From: Neocallimastix lanati (nom. inval.)
Taxonomy: Eukaryota > Neocallimastigomycota > Neocallimastigomycetes > Neocallimastigales > Neocallimastigaceae
DNA: 60,000 nt
Assembly (NCBI GenBank): GCA_016946835.1
Contig: JACVTC010000026.1
Coordinates: 515,001-575,000, forward strand
Direction of reading: 5' to 3'
Shown here: one piece after another, positions 26,406 through 45,095 of the stretch
Layout of the letters: every line of letters begins with the position of its first letter
How positions within the stretch are numbered: position 1 is the stretch's first letter
Translations under genes and position numbers: made by a program
Notes under the pieces: model-generated
Database searches by the model: none
What the model saw: only the letters and a program-made list of their open reading frames with translations
Told to the model about the DNA's origin: nothing

Positions 26406-28328
26406 AAACAAAAAAAAAGATGAAAAAATAAAAAAAATCAAAATCAAAAATCAAAAATAAATAAAATGTGATAGTTATAAATAAATTATTAATGGAAAAA
26501 TCTTTTATTTCAATACCTTTAATTAAATAAATTATAATGTTTTATTTAATTGTTTATAAACACTAAAATTAACACCTTTTATAAGTTTAATATTGTAAAA
26601 ATTATTTATTAATAATAAATATAGTGTTTGTAAAAATATGTATATATCACGTGTAATATAAAATAATAATTTGTTTTATATAATAGATTAAATTATTGTT
26701 TATTCTTAAATACATTATGTATTAAATAATACTAATTTTTTTTTTTTATTTTTAGTATTATTGTATAAACTAGTAATACCATTTATGGTATAATTAAAGA
26801 AAAACTTCATAAAAAATTAATATATTAATAGTGTCAATCATTAGAGTTTATTTTTTTTTTTTAAAAAAAATAGTTAAAATATTTTAAAAATTAATAAATA
26901 TATAATATTTAATAATATATAACATATATATATTTTTATTAAATGTAATTGTATTTTATTAGATATAATATCAGCTGACTATTTAAAAAAATAGTATAAT
27001 ACATAATATTACATATAATATAAAATTTAAAGATAAAAAATAAGTACACCTTTTTTCTAATATATAAGATGTTTATACATGTATGCATGGATTATCACTT
27101 ATCTTTTTATATATATGTAACTTTTTTAATTACTATATAAAAAAAGTTTACAAAATATAATATTTATTCGGGTTTCTAATTATTATTATCATTAATATGA
27201 ATCATACAAATACTTTAAAATATTGATATGTAATAATTTATTTAACATAATAATTAAAGTTTAAAAACTATTGTTATTATTATTTATATAGTTTTTTTAT
27301 AATAATATTATTATATATAATACTAATAACAATAAATAAAATTCAATACTTTTTTCATTATTTGTTATATTAATAAAATTCATATATTTTGATTCATAAT
27401 ATATATATATATATTAAAATATATTAGAATTAAATAACAATAATATATAAAATTTATTTTTACCATTAGGAATGATATTAAATCTTGTTACATCTAAATC
27501 TGAAATGAGAAAAAAAAGAATAATTTTACCTTTTATAGTCATATTAATAATTGAAGAAACTTAATAATTAAATCAATATAAAATTATGTAATATATACTT
27601 ATTATAATATATTAATATATACAATAAATTAAGTATTATTAATGTATCATAGATAGAATATTAATTAAAAAAAAGATGAATAGGGAAAAAAAACATGCAT
27701 GAATTATAAAAAATGTGCGTTGTTATTGTTATTACTATTGTTTATTCTTATATTTTTTTTACTTTCTATTTTTTATTTTTTTTTTATTTTTTTATTTTTT
27801 TTTTACTTTGATTTATTAAAAAAAAAAAATATATGAGAAAAATAATAAAAATAATTTTTTTTTAAAGCAAATTAAATAAATTATATTTAATTATTATAAT
27901 TCATATTATTTAATAAATAAATAAAATTAATGAAAATAAAATGAATAATATTTAATACTTTAATTTTTATTTATTTTATATTTATTTATTTTTTATTATT
28001 ATTATTTTTTTTAAATATTATTTTATTATAATAAGAATATATATATATCATAATGTAATTTATGTATTAATTCATATTGTATTTAAATAGCAAAATGAAA
28101 TATTAAATATTATTTATTTCTACCATATATAATACTTTAAATAATTTTTATTTGAATTTAAATAAATTATAAATTCTTTAATTTTTATTTCTTTTTTCAG
28201 TAAAAAAAATATCAATTTAATCAAATTCATTTATTTGATTTATTTCAAAAGGTTGATAATACGGGTATAGTAAATAAATATTTAAAATTTTTTTCTTTTT
28301 TCTTTTTTCTCATTTCTTTTTCTTTCTT

Positions 28329-28330
<2 letters not shown>

Positions 28331-28368
<38 letters not shown>
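28331..28368. repeat. 38-base T run
   Basis: Uninterrupted T homopolymer preceded by CTTTCTTTC pyrimidine sequence. Confidence 0.9.
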
Positions 28369-28374
<6 letters not shown>

Positions 28375-30460
28375 CAACATACTTAATAATTTAATATTCA
28401 TATATTGTATATTCGTTGAAGCAAAAACTTATTTCATTAAGTATTATTAAATATTACTATTAATATAGTAAAAATAATTGTAATAAAGGTTCTGATAAAG
28501 TACACCTTGGTTCACTCTCTTACTGGGAGAAGTTACATAATTTATTTATGAAATTTATTAATATAATATAATTTTATTTACTTATTTATTAAATATTTAT
28601 TTATTTATTTTATAATTAAAATTTATTTAATTAACGAATAATTTTTATAACTTCATATTAAATATTACTAAATTAATTTTACTAATAAAATATATTTATT
28701 TTGGCAATTTGTTATTATATTTTTTTTACTGTTTGAATTGCATGAATGGCAATTTGCAAAACTGCAAAATTACAAAGAATAAATATAAAGAAAAAGTATT
28801 CTTTATATAATACTCTTTAATTATAAACTATTTTAAAATAATAAGAATTAAAAAGTATAATATAAATAATAAAATATTTATAATAATAATTTTAATTTAA
28901 TATTATATTTTATTTCTCCATTTTTTTTTTTTTTTTTAATACAAATCACCCAAAAAATAATAAATCAATTTATTTATTCTTTTCATATTATTTTATTTAG
29001 ATAGAATGATTAAATTTGAATTTATTATTACAACATAAATTTATATCAAGTTTTTCAAATAAATAAATAAATTTTTTTTTTAATTAAAAAAAATATAATT
29101 AATGAATAGAAAATTAAAAGCCATGTGAATTTTTTTATTTTTTGAAACGATTTATGTAATAAATAACATTATTTTATAAAAAAAATTATCCTTTTTATAA
29201 TATTTGATAATATTATGATAATTTGGTAAGTATTATTATAAATTAGGAAATATTTTGGCTTATGAATAGACAAAAAAAAAGTTTAAAATGAGGTATAATA
29301 ATAATTTATATTTTATTATTATTATTATTAGTATTATTTTTCCATAATTATATATTTTAATTATCATTTAAATTATAAATAAAGTTTTGAAACTCATTAT
29401 CAAAATTAAGATAAATATATTTTGTTTCTAATTTGAAAAATAAAAATATTTTATTATATATAATATTTTAATTATTATATTATATTTTATTTATTATAGT
29501 TTATATTTTATGAAAAGAAAGAGATATCTTCTGATTTCCTATCTAGGAGAAAAAAAGTTTTATATATTAATTTTACCTTTTTTTATATAAATAGTTGTAA
29601 TTGAAGGAAAGCCTTAATTTTATATTATTAATTTTAAACAATTTTTTTTTTTTAAAAAATAATTTAATAAAATTCTGTTAAATACAATAAAGTTAAATTG
29701 AATTTAATATATTAACAACATTTAATATTATAATTTAAAATTAAAGCAAATAAACAAACAAAAAGTAATAATAATAAATATAATTAACATAAAAAATAAT
29801 ATTAATAGTCATAAAAGAAATGATTAAATTATAAAGTAAAAGTACTAACAAATAATAATAATAATAATATTAAATGTATATAGGAAAGAATGAAAGCTTT
29901 TACTATTTTTTTTTTTTTTAATTATTATATGAAAATAAGTAAACAAATAGGAACAACAAAAATGTAAACAAATGAATAAATAAAAAAAAGAAACAAAAAA
30001 AAAAAAAAAGAAATATATTCAAAAAAATTAAAATTTCATAAATAAATTATAAATAATAAACAAAATAGAAGAAAACTTAGAGTAAACATTTTTAGATATA
30101 AATATTAATGATTTTTTAACTTTGTCAAATTTTCTAATATTCTAAAATTTATTATTATTTCTTCTTCTTTTAGATGATTTTTTTTATTGTTTATATAAAT
30201 ATATATATTTTAAAATGTATCACTAACAAATATTAATAGCACATTGTTAATAATTTGGGTAAACAATTAATTTATTCTAATATAAAAATATAATATACGT
30301 TTATTATTTAACTGATTCATTTTTCTTTTTTAATTCAATTATTATTAAATTAATATATTATATTTGTATTAATTATATATATTAAAAATTATACTATATA
30401 TTAATAACAAAAATAATTAATATAAAATATAATTAAATTTATTTATGTGGATTTAATATT

Positions 30461-30516
30461 TAATTTAAAATTGAATAAAAAATTTTTTTAAATTTTTTTT
30501 ATTCAATTTTAAATTA
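30461..30516. repeat. Perfect 22-bp inverted repeat with 12-bp loop
   Basis: TAATTTAAAATTGAATAAAA plus AA (30461-30482) is exactly reversed and complemented at 30495-30516. It lies far from any gene seen. Confidence 0.85.
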
Positions 30517-32343
30517 ATAGATTTGTTACAAAAAATATATATGTTATAAAAATTTATTTATTATTAGTTGGTTTATTGTTTATTATTCATTATTTGCAAC
30601 CCCTCTTTACAAATTCATGTTAAATTTAAAAATGATATCTTATTATAATAGTTATTGTTTAAATTATTAAAATTTATATCTGTTAAAATTTTATATAAAA
30701 TTAAAATTTACTTAAATTTATTATTAGTGAATGAATTATTCTTTTTTATCTTTCATGTATATTAAAATAATAATTTATTTATTATTATTTATAAAAATAT
30801 ATAAAAGAAAAAATGGGTATGTCCATTATTAGATATTTATATAATATTTATTAATATGTATAAATGTATATTAGTGAAAAATTACATGTTAACTATAAAT
30901 GTAATTAGATAATAAAATTTTAATATTAATATTTGCTAAGCATAGAATATTATATATTTTATAATTATAATTATTTATTTTACTATAATTTCTATTTTGA
31001 AAAAAAAATTTTTTTGTTAACAAGCTAAATATATATATAGTACTGTGTATTAATTCAAATTGATAATTAAAAATAATGATTATTTATGTAAAAAAATATA
31101 TAATGTGTTTATATAATTTCATTCTCAAATTTTCTCAATTTTTTTGATAAATTAGTTTTTTATAAAACAAATGATTAATTTTAAATAATTATATAAGGGT
31201 TCATAATCACACGTGATGGTAAATTAAAATATTAATCATCATGTTTGATATATTTCCTTTTTTTTTAGATTTTTTTTATATTATATTTTTAATTAATTTT
31301 TTTTATTACAATATGTGCAATATTTATTAACAGTTAAAATTTGGATAATAGTTTTTTATTAATTACATTGTATTAAATATATATATTTTTCTATTCTGTT
31401 ATATAGTTTAATTGTAATTATTACTCAATTTTTATATCATATTAAATGTAATAATTTATTATTTAAAATTTGAATAAATTTTAAAAATTTAATATACTAA
31501 TAACTATTAATTTTTTTTTTTTTAAAAAAAAAATGAAACGATAATAAATATAATAATATATAAACAATATATTATAAATATTAAAAAAAATCCAGATAAT
31601 TTTTGGTATTTATTAAAAATATAAATCATATTTATTTGTTTTAATAGTAATTTAAATTCATCGATTAACACATTTTTAGAATAAAAAAAAAACATTAAAA
31701 TGATAAAATATAAATTTAATTCATATAAAATTAATTATTAACCACATTGATAATTAATATTTGAAGTTACACAATGTATTTCTTTATTTTTATTGGTTCA
31801 GTTTTAATTATATCTATAAAGTTTTAATTATTTTACTACGTCGAAACAATTAGTGTACTACCTACTTTTCCATTTCAACCATGATTTTTTTTAAATAATT
31901 AAAAATTAGAAATAATGTTCCTATAATGTTAAATAAATTTATTGAAGTATATAGAAAAATAGTTCATTAAATTTAAGTTTATTTTTTCTTTATACATCTT
32001 TTTTATTTAATTATCAATATATATCAATATATTGTAATTATATATAAATATAAAAAAAACTATAAATATATTCTCATAAATAAAATATAATATCTCATTT
32101 TCTATTTAACTTTATTAATATATATTAAAATGGATAAAGTTATTTTTCTTAAAAATTAAGAAACTAAAATTATATTAAATTACATTATATAGGAAAATAT
32201 ATATTCACATATTTAAAATATATGTAAAATATAATTTAATTTTTAATTAAAAATTATATTATAGATTTATAGGTTAGATTTAATTTTTTTTTTATAAGGT
32301 TGTTTTATACAAACTAGTACTAAAACAATTTTTATTCTTTTTT

Positions 32344-32366
32344 ATAATAATAATAATAATAATAAT

Positions 32367-32427
<61 letters not shown>

Positions 32428-32441
32428 GTAATAATAATAAA
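32344..32441. repeat. ATA triplet microsatellite
   Basis: About 98 bp of AAT/ATA triplets with interruptions ATGATGGTA and ATGGTA. Confidence 0.9.
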
Positions 32442-32823
32442 TAGCTAGTTCTGCTTTATTATGAAATTTAAAAAAAAAATTATCATTCATTTTGGTAATA
32501 CTTAGATATTTTATTTAAGGTTGTCAAATAATAAAAAAAATATAGTATGAAAAAACTTAATAAACTATTGTTTATTTATTTTTCTTTTATATTTTATTTC
32601 TTTTTATTTTTTTTTTTTTCATTAAAAAATATATAATTGAAATTTGGTTAGTTAACCATAATATTATTTTTATAGATTTTCAAAATTGATTGTTCTATTT
32701 TTTATGATTTATTTATTTATTTTCATAGTTTATTGATTTTATTCACAATTATATATTATTTAGAAAAATATAATTATAATAATTTTAAATATATATTAAT
32801 ATTTATAATAATTTTAAAATTTC

Positions 32824-32824
<1 letters not shown>

Positions 32825-32864
<40 letters not shown>

Positions 32865-32866
32865 AA
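32825..32866. repeat. AAAT tetranucleotide microsatellite
   Basis: About 10 uninterrupted AAAT units. Confidence 0.9.
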
Positions 32867-34289
32867 TCATATATAGATAAAATCATAAAATCATAAATAA
32901 TAAATAGATAAATAAATATTAATAAAAGTAAATAAATAAAAATATTAGAAATAAGTATGTAAATATATTTTCTATTCTATTATTAAATTTTTAGTATTAA
33001 AAATAAATACTTAAATAATTTATATTTCTTAATATATATTTCAATGAGAAATATAATAAAAAATTTTTTTTTATATAGTATTGATTATAGTTAAATAAAT
33101 ATTATATTAAAATGTAGTATAATATATTATAATATAAATTTAATATCATAATATATTAAATTATAATTATATAATTGTGTAGTCTAAATTACATTTTTTA
33201 ATTAAATTCTTCAATAGAAATTAAAAGTCTTCAATAGATTAACATGGATTATTATGAGATTTAATGTTGTGTTCTATTATGAGACCAATGATTTCGATAT
33301 TTTAAAGAAAACAAAAAAAAAATTTTTTATTGATTTAAAAGTTTAATTTATTATATATAAAGTTAATTTGTAATTAAATCATGATTTCTTACCAAATAAG
33401 TATATATTTATTTTTTTAACTTAATAAATAGTTTAAAAATATTATTATTTAAAGTTGGAATTAAATTATAAATTTATTATACTCATTAGACAATGTATAA
33501 AACTTTTTTTTTTTAAAAAAAAAAAAAAATAAAAAAGAAATAAGAAGTATTACTAATTTTATTCCAAGGAACTTTTGATATAAGAATATTCAATAAAAAT
33601 AATCAGTTAAATTACAAATATAGTTAAATTAATCCATAATTATATCTTTGATAAATAAAATAACTAAAATGATATGTTCAAAAAAATTTTTTATATCAAA
33701 AGTAAATATAAAAATTCTATTTATTAGATAAATACATTTTAAATACATTTTTTTAAATATATTTATGACCATCTAATCATTAACATAACTAATACTAGTA
33801 ATAAAAATATTAATCTTAACAACAACTATAGCGATGTAATTTTTTTTTAATTAGAATTTAACAATGAGGTATTTTATGATTCTATTGGTAAATAAAGATA
33901 TAATTAATTTGTTCATTAGTTTGATCAATATATAATCACATTCTTATTTATATAAATATAAATAAAAACGTGATTATTTCATAATAAAATTTCAATCTAG
34001 AACTTTTTTTTTTTTTTTTTTTATTTTATATAAATATATTTTTATAAATTTATTAACATAATAATAATAATAATATTATTATTATTTTTATTCTTATTAA
34101 TAAATATAAATTACATAAAATAAAATTTATCAGAAAAAGTGGGTTTATAAATTAAACAAATCAAAAGTGTAAATATATTTATAAATAATCTAAATTCCAA
34201 ATATATATTAATATTTATATTATTTTTAATCCACTTTAAAAATAATTAAAAAATTATCATTTTTTTTAAACGTATGTATATAAGGAAAA

Positions 34290-34325
<36 letters not shown>

Positions 34326-35463
34326 GGGATTAAATAGGATAATGGAATATACTATATTGAAATTTAAAGTTTGTATAGAAAAATTCTAGTCTAATAATAA
34401 TTTTATAATTTTTTAAGTTTGTAACTCTCGTTCTTGTGAATTTGATGTAATTTTTTGAATTTTAATCTTAAGTGCTTATCGTTTGTGCATTTGCATTACT
34501 TTTTTTTTCTTAGTAAAATCATATATTATTTTATTAATCCAATGATATTATAGTGATGGTATAAATATTAAAATATATAATTAATCATAATAAATATTAA
34601 TAATATAGTTAATACATCTTATGAAAGTAATATAAATGATAATTATCATACAAAAAAAAAAAAAGAAGTTTATATGAATAGATAAATAAATAAGCAAATA
34701 TAAATGTGAAGAAAAAAAATAGTAAATTATAATGAACGAAGAATATTAATTCTAAAGAATATTAAATTTATTAAAAAGATTGAACTAAAAGTCTAATAAA
34801 TATAAGAATAATTTAATATAAAACAAAATTTTACATATATACTAATAGAAAATTTAATTTAAAATAAATTTTATTTTAGAGTACTAGAACAGAAAAAAAA
34901 AATAATAAAGATATTATTGTTTATAATTTCTTTTTAAATTATTTAAAAAATGTTCATATACAATTATATATATAGGAATAATATTTAAATATTTTTTTTA
35001 GTAAATTATATAAGAGATATTAAAGATTTATCATATTTTTTTTATAATTTATTTCTTAAAGAAATTCAATAATACTTTTTTTTTTTATGACTGTTAAATA
35101 TTTAAACAAATAAACATAGAATCTTTGATAAACAAAAAACAAAAAACAAAAGCTACTATAATTACTAATTATATAATTATATTTTTTTTAAATAATAAAT
35201 TTTATTTATTTTTTTTTAAAATCTGTATATTTGATAACCATAAAAATTTATTAATAAATTTAATAAAATTATAATATACTATATATTGTATATATAGTAT
35301 TTAATATATAAAATAAATAAAGAATACAATAAAATTTTATAATTTAGTATATTATAAAATAACATGCGAAATTATATTTTTTAATGTTTATTACATTTCA
35401 GTTTAATATATTATTATTAATTATATTATATATACAATTTATTAAAACGTGTTATTCCTTTTT

Positions 35464-35464
35464 A

Positions 35465-35499
<35 letters not shown>

Positions 35500-35502
35500 A
35501 TA
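35464..35502. repeat. AAAT tetranucleotide microsatellite followed by TA run
   Basis: About nine AAAT units, then TATATATATATATA. Confidence 0.9.
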
Positions 35503-38107
35503 TATATATATATATTTAATGTATATATAATAATTAGGATGAATATCAATATTTAAATTTTTATATATATATATATATTTTGTAAGTCATGAATAATAGT
35601 TCATTTTTTTTGTTAATCATAAATATCAGTAGTTAGAAAATAAGATTAAAAAATTATTTATAAAATATGATATATCATTTTTAGTGTTAATTTTCATTAT
35701 TCTAAATATAAATATTGTTTGCTTGTATAAATAATACAAAATAAAGTGGGTTTTTTTTATATGTGTAAATACATAAATTTAAAAATTAAAATAATTATTT
35801 ATATAATTTATTTCAATAGTTATGATTATATTCGATAAATTTATTTTATATATTATTTTATTAAATAACTTTTATTTTCCATAATTAATAATTAAAACAT
35901 TTTAATTTAGCAATAGTTCTATTAATTTAATTATAATTTAATTAATTACTTTTTTTAAATGGAATTATAGTTTATATAATATTTAAAGAATATTTGTTTT
36001 GATCTTTTTTAATTATTTTGAATAATAAATTTATTTGAAATAAAGTTTAAAATGTAAACATTAAATTATATATTAGAATATAATATATGTTATTTTTTTA
36101 TTTCCTTTTTTAATATGTGTAATTATATTTTTAATATATATATTTAAATATAGTATATTATTAATAAAGTGATACCTTTATAATAATTATTCCTAGCAAG
36201 AGTTGAAATAAAAAAAAATTTTTCTTTAAAATAAAATATATTTAAAAAATATATTATTTTATATTAATATATTAAAAATATATATTATATAATATAAATA
36301 CATATTAAACTTTATTTCATTGTTTATGTAATATATTGATTATTATTTTTTTTTTAAATGTAAAATGAAAGTTTAAATATTTAATCTATTTTTTTTTTTT
36401 GTGATTCAAATTGTGTAGTACTATTTTCTATAAGATTTATATATTAAATAAACATATACCAATAAATACTAATATATAAGTAAATGGAGAATTTTTAATC
36501 AATATATTTAAATATATATAACATATAATATTGTATATTGCTAAAAAAAGATTTTGCTAATTTATTTTTTTATATGATATTCATAGAGTATATTTTTTAT
36601 TTTTTTTGTTGTTATAACAAAAAATTAATATAAATTATTTTATTTATTTTATTGAAACAATATATATTACATATTATAATATAGTTAATATATGAATGGT
36701 CTTTTTTTTTTTATTTAATTTTATTATTTACTTATTTATTTATTTATTTTTTATTAAGGTTTTATATAAAGAAATAGTTTACGTTACCTGTTAATGTTGA
36801 TAAATTTTTTTATTAAATAATTGAAAAACATAAATAATTATATTTTAATATACTAGTATCAATATATTAATGTGTAATACAATTTTTTTAAAATATATTT
36901 AATATAATATTTAATATCTACTTCTCTTTATATTTTTTATATTTTTTTGTTATTATTATTAATGTTTTATTAATTAATTTATTAATTTATTAATAATTAA
37001 AGAATTAATTTATAATATTATTTAAATAAAAGTAAATATAAAAATAAAAAAAAAAAAAAAATAAAAAAAAAACATTATAAAAACAAGTTTTTTTCTGCTT
37101 TAAATTTTTTTGTTTCTTTTTATCTATTTTATATATATAAATATATATATTTTTTAAAGATATAAAAAATACTAACAATAATAATAAAATATGCAATATT
37201 AAAATAGAATTAATTCAATAAGTTATCAAAATAAAAGTATATTAATAAATGTATACATAAATTATTTATATAAATAAAATAAAGAAATATTCAATTTTAA
37301 ATATATAGTAAATAAAAAAAATAATATACAATAGTCAATAATAGTCAACATTGTTTGTAACAATTAACAAACAATTTATTAATAAAAAAAAAAAGATAAA
37401 ATAAAAAATTATTGATTACGTTTTATTTTATTGTTGTAAAATAATTTATTAATATATATTTGTATATATATATTATATAAAGTTTTAAATATTTAAAAAA
37501 AAAAGGTATAATTAAATTATTTATATAAATATTTAAAGTAAAATAATTAAAAAAAAATAAAATTTGAAAGTTATATAAATAAATGTAACAAGAATTTTCC
37601 AAAGTAATAGTAATAGTAATAATAAAGAAGCTGATATTAATGTTATGTTTTAATTAATAATCAGTAATAAAATCGAAATGGAATAATTAAACATATATTT
37701 AGTACTAGTTATAGTATAAATTATCAAAAATTATATATATGAATATTTTTTATTAGTTATTATAATTAATGAACTCATTTTTATGAGTAAAAAAAGAATA
37801 ATATAAGTTTACTTTATATAGTACTAATTTTTATTATAATTATTAAAATAAATATGAATTAATAGTTAAATAGCTTATGCTTATCTTGAAAGAAAGATAA
37901 TTTTATTTATTTATTTTTTTTTTTGTTTAGAAAATATTAAAAGGTAATACTTCTATTATTTTAAAATAAATTATATCAAATATTTAATATAATTTATTTT
38001 ATTATTATTTGTATAATATTTTGTGTATATTTAAATTTTTTCTTTCTAATAATAATAATTTATATATTATATATTGTATTTATTTTAGTGTCCTGTATAT
38101 TAAAAAA

Positions 38108-41869
<3,762 letters not shown>

Positions 41870-42212
41870 AATGATGTTTAAATGAATAATTCAATAAATA
41901 ATTGATGCGATGTTATGTCTACTTTTTCATAATATAATAATAGGCTTTAATTTGAATTAAAATATGATAAAATACATTTTTTGCTTCTCTAAATTAATTT
42001 TTCAATTTGTTTCCTGTTATCTATTACAGTAAAAGTATTTTTTTTTTTAAAAAAAAAAAAAAGAAAAAAAAGAAAAAAAAAATTAAATTAATATTTAAAA
42101 TATAATTTTTTTTTTTTTTTTTTTTAATTATTTATTGATTATTTTTATTAATATTATAATATTAATAATGTGTTAGTCAATAATATATATATATATTTTT
42201 TCTTTTTATTTT

Positions 42213-42256
<44 letters not shown>

Positions 42257-42597
42257 TATTATTTTATTACCTTAACAGATTTAGTTTTTTCTTTTTCTTT
42301 TTTTCTTTTTTTCCGTTTCATATAATAGAATTTTATTTTAAATATATTATTATAATTATTATTATATTATTATTTTTTTTTTAAAAAAAAATAACTATAA
42401 TAATTTATTTCTTTTATTATAAGAAATATAATAATAAAAGTTTGTTTTAATTTATATTTTCGTTTTTTTCATTTAATAAATAAGATATTTTTATGTTTTT
42501 ATAACATGTTTTTTTTTTTTTTTTGTAACATTTATATAAAATCAAAATGAAATAAAACTCTTTATTATTAGAATTATCAATAATAAAAAAATAATAT

Positions 42598-42641
<44 letters not shown>

Positions 42642-42880
42642 GAAAGAGTGTAATCCGTTTATAATAAAATATTTAAAAATATTAGAGTTTTCATTAAATA
42701 CATAAAAAATTTTTTATGTTTTATAAATATATATATATATATATAATATATAAATATATATAAATTGAACTATTTTTATTTGAATTTTCGAAAATTAAAA
42801 ATGGTATGTCTAAAAAAAAAAATTTATAAAGATGTTTAATCTATTTATAAAAATATTAATTAGGAATTAAAAGGTATTTA
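41870..42880. other. 3' flank of the bHLH gene
   Basis: No gene. Starts with a near-copy of the gene's last codons (ATGAATAATTCAATAAATAA). It holds several long T runs, the largest at 42599-42640. Cleavage and polyadenylation presumably occur early in this stretch, but no specific site can be chosen in such sequence. Confidence 0.6.
42599..42640. repeat. 42-base T run
   Basis: Uninterrupted T homopolymer ending at GGAAAGAGTG. Confidence 0.9.
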
Positions 42881-42891
42881 TTGAGATAATG
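42881..42891. repeat. Target-site duplication of LINE copy E, left
   Basis: TTGAGATAATG, repeated exactly at 44215-44225 after the poly(A) tail. Confidence 0.9.
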
Positions 42892-44214
42892 CCCATTGAA
42901 GAAATATGTTTTAATTTCTTTTATTCTAAGTCTTGTTTTATATTATGCTCCTCTATTTGGTTCAAATAAGAGCAGATGTTCTATTGCTCAAAAAATTATT
43001 AATAGAGGACTTTATTGGAGTTATGAATTTAAATCTCGTAATTTTTATAGTGGTTTCTATGATATTACTCGTGAATTGAGAATACCTCCTCTTTCAGCTG
43101 TCTGTGTTATATCTCAATTAAGTTGCTCTAGAAAATGGAGAAACTCATCATGTATTATTAATCATCTTATTAATAATATTCCTACTATATCACATTGCTC
43201 ATGGATTAAAGAATCAAGGACTTTGGATAAGAAATTAAATGGTAAAAAATCAAGTGAAAAAAAAAAAAAAAAAGTTTTATTGGGAAAGAGATGTCTTTAA
43301 ACCCTCAAAAGCTAAAAAAAGCAATTATTTACAAGGAGAATAATTTTGGATTTATTTCAGAAATCAAAGACTTAACATCTTAATATCCTAAGTATCAATT
43401 TTGATTCTTTTGGATTTCTTGAATTAGGTGTGGTTTTTAATTTGACATTAGTATTTCCATTAAAAGAAAAATAGTTTCAGAAGATTGCCCTAAATGTTGC
43501 CCTTGTTGTAGTGTTAGTGTACCTAGCTTTTCTCACTGAATCTTTGGCTGTAAAGAATTGGAAAAATTATAGAAATAAATCTTTATCTTTTCTAGATGAT
43601 CTCTTTTTGAAGTTTGCAATGATAATTGAACAAAAATCCTTGGGTTTTTTCTTTAAATTTAGAAAAGGATTATGATAATAATATTTATTATTTTATATTG
43701 AGTGTCTTGGCGGGCGTTCAATATATGAAAAAATTAAACTTAATGATGGGAAATAAAGATAATTAGTTGACAATATTTTTAAACAAAGTTCAACTTCGTC
43801 GACTGTTCCGTATTTTGTGGGGATTGCGGAGTTTCTAACAAACGTAATACCATTAATTTATTGATCTTTTAGATTGATGATGAAATGGTATTCCGTTGAA
43901 TCCATTGAATCATCCGTTGCTAAGAGCGTCGATATCGAAATGATAAGGTATGGATTTTCACCTCAGGTTGAAAATTCTGATACAGATTCGGTTTGATAAC
44001 ACTAATATTGAAATTATTACTCACAATAATGAATAATGGACTGTTATCATTGAGGAATGGGAAAAGTTAGAAACTATTGCTTCTAACACACTTTTATAAT
44101 TATTATAATATATAATATTTCATTTCATGTATTTTATTTCTTTCATTTAAATCATGTAATTTTATTATTATTATAAATTAAATAAAGTTAATCTCTAAGT
44201 CTAAAAAAAAAAAA
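42892..44214 (+). mobile_element. LINE copy E, 5'-truncated insertion with target-site duplication
   Basis: A 1323-bp plus-strand insertion. The 11-bp repeat TTGAGATAATG stands at 42881-42891 and again at 44215-44225 right after the A tail. Its 3' end reads ATAAAGTTAATCTCTAAGTC plus TAAAAAAAAAAA. It carries the last part of ORF2. The first 134 codons are open (42896-43300: SNKSRCSIAQKIINRGLYW, ITRELRIPPLSAVC, SWIKESRTLDKK) and end in an A run. Then follow the cysteine cluster (CPKCCPCC) and C-terminal sequence in shifting frames. It is very similar to copy B (1681-2990, opposite orientation) and shares its frameshifts. Confidence 0.9.
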
Positions 44215-44225
44215 TTGAGATAATG
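44215..44225. repeat. Target-site duplication of LINE copy E, right
   Basis: Exact repeat of 42881-42891. The following AATAATAAATGATGAATA repeats grow out of the same kind of sequence. Confidence 0.9.
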
Positions 44226-44302
44226 AATAATAAATGATGAATATAGGATAATAAATAATGAATAAAGGATAATAAATAATGAATAATGAATAATGAATTA
44301 TA

Positions 44303-44347
<45 letters not shown>
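44221..44347. repeat. GAATAAT-type variable repeat passing into AAT microsatellite
   Basis: TAATGAATAATAAATGATGAATA-like units with GGATAATAAATAATGAATA repeats are followed by about 15 pure AAT triplets from 44303. Confidence 0.85.
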
Positions 44348-44348
<1 letters not shown>

Positions 44349-44619
44349 TTTGAATTTTTAATAATAATTATTAAATAATTAAATATAACATTTAAAATCA
44401 GAAATGATATTTATATTATATTATGTGTTTATTTTATTGCTTTTACATTTAGAAAGACTTATTCATTTAAGAATAGGTCAATACATGCTGATTATAGTCA
44501 TCAATAACCTAATATTATTGGTAACATTTAACGTTACACAACATGATACTATATTATACTATATTAATGTACAATGTAATTAAACATATAATACATAACA
44601 ACAATATTTAACATCCATT

Positions 44620-44982
44620 AGCATTTTCTACATTTTCATGATGAAATTGGCGTATTATTTGAGCTTAGGTCCAGAAATACTTTTGTTTATGGTTCTCTCA
44701 ATATTGAGTTAGAACCAATGAGGATTAGTTCAATTTCATTTTTTTTATAATAATTCATTTTGAATATATTTGTATTTTATGTCTATAAATTTGCATTGTC
44801 CCTTTTTGTTTTCATCTTCAGCTATATATATCCTTATATAGTTTATTATCAATTCTTATATTAATTCTAAATAATCTTGTTGAACATTTCATTTATTAAT
44901 CTTTTTATCCATATAATATATAGCTTGTTTTGTACATTCTATTAAACTTGAGTATTCGGCTTTTGTGGTTGATAAGGCTTCA

Positions 44983-45015
<33 letters not shown>

Positions 45016-45062
45016 CATGATATTGGACTATTTCTTTTTACAAAGATATAACCTGAGGTGGA

Positions 45063-45095
<33 letters not shown>

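Larger units (their letters stand above)
26406..38107. other. Gene desert, 11.7 kb of near-pure A/T DNA
   Basis: No convincing coding frame, tRNA or transposon. Notable contents are a 38-base T run at 28331-28368, the microsatellites at 32344, 32825 and 35464, and a perfect inverted repeat at 30461-30516. The last part (about 37.0-38.1 kb) should hold the promoter of the bHLH gene; no element stands out. Confidence 0.6.

Noticed and set aside
27470-27560. A mini-exon on the minus strand (CATTTCAG acceptor, DLDVTRFNIIPN, GTAAAAAT donor)
   Set aside because: Splice-like words are frequent in such DNA, and no partner exons or recognisable protein could be joined to it.
28490-28545. A slightly GC-richer stretch (GTACACCTTGGTTCACTCTC) as an RNA gene
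   Set aside because: No pol III box pair or stable fold was found, and it is too short to assign.
31209-31214. CACGTG E-boxes (also 26648 and 22741) as targets of the window's bHLH factor
   Set aside because: They lie in the gene desert far from any promoter. Three hits in 60 kb are not convincing, and none was seen just upstream of a gene here.
38009-38107. N-terminal extension of the bHLH protein upstream of ATG 38108
   Set aside because: The frame is open by chance: it begins with a non-ATG codon and encodes AT-forced Tyr/Ile/Phe/Asn.
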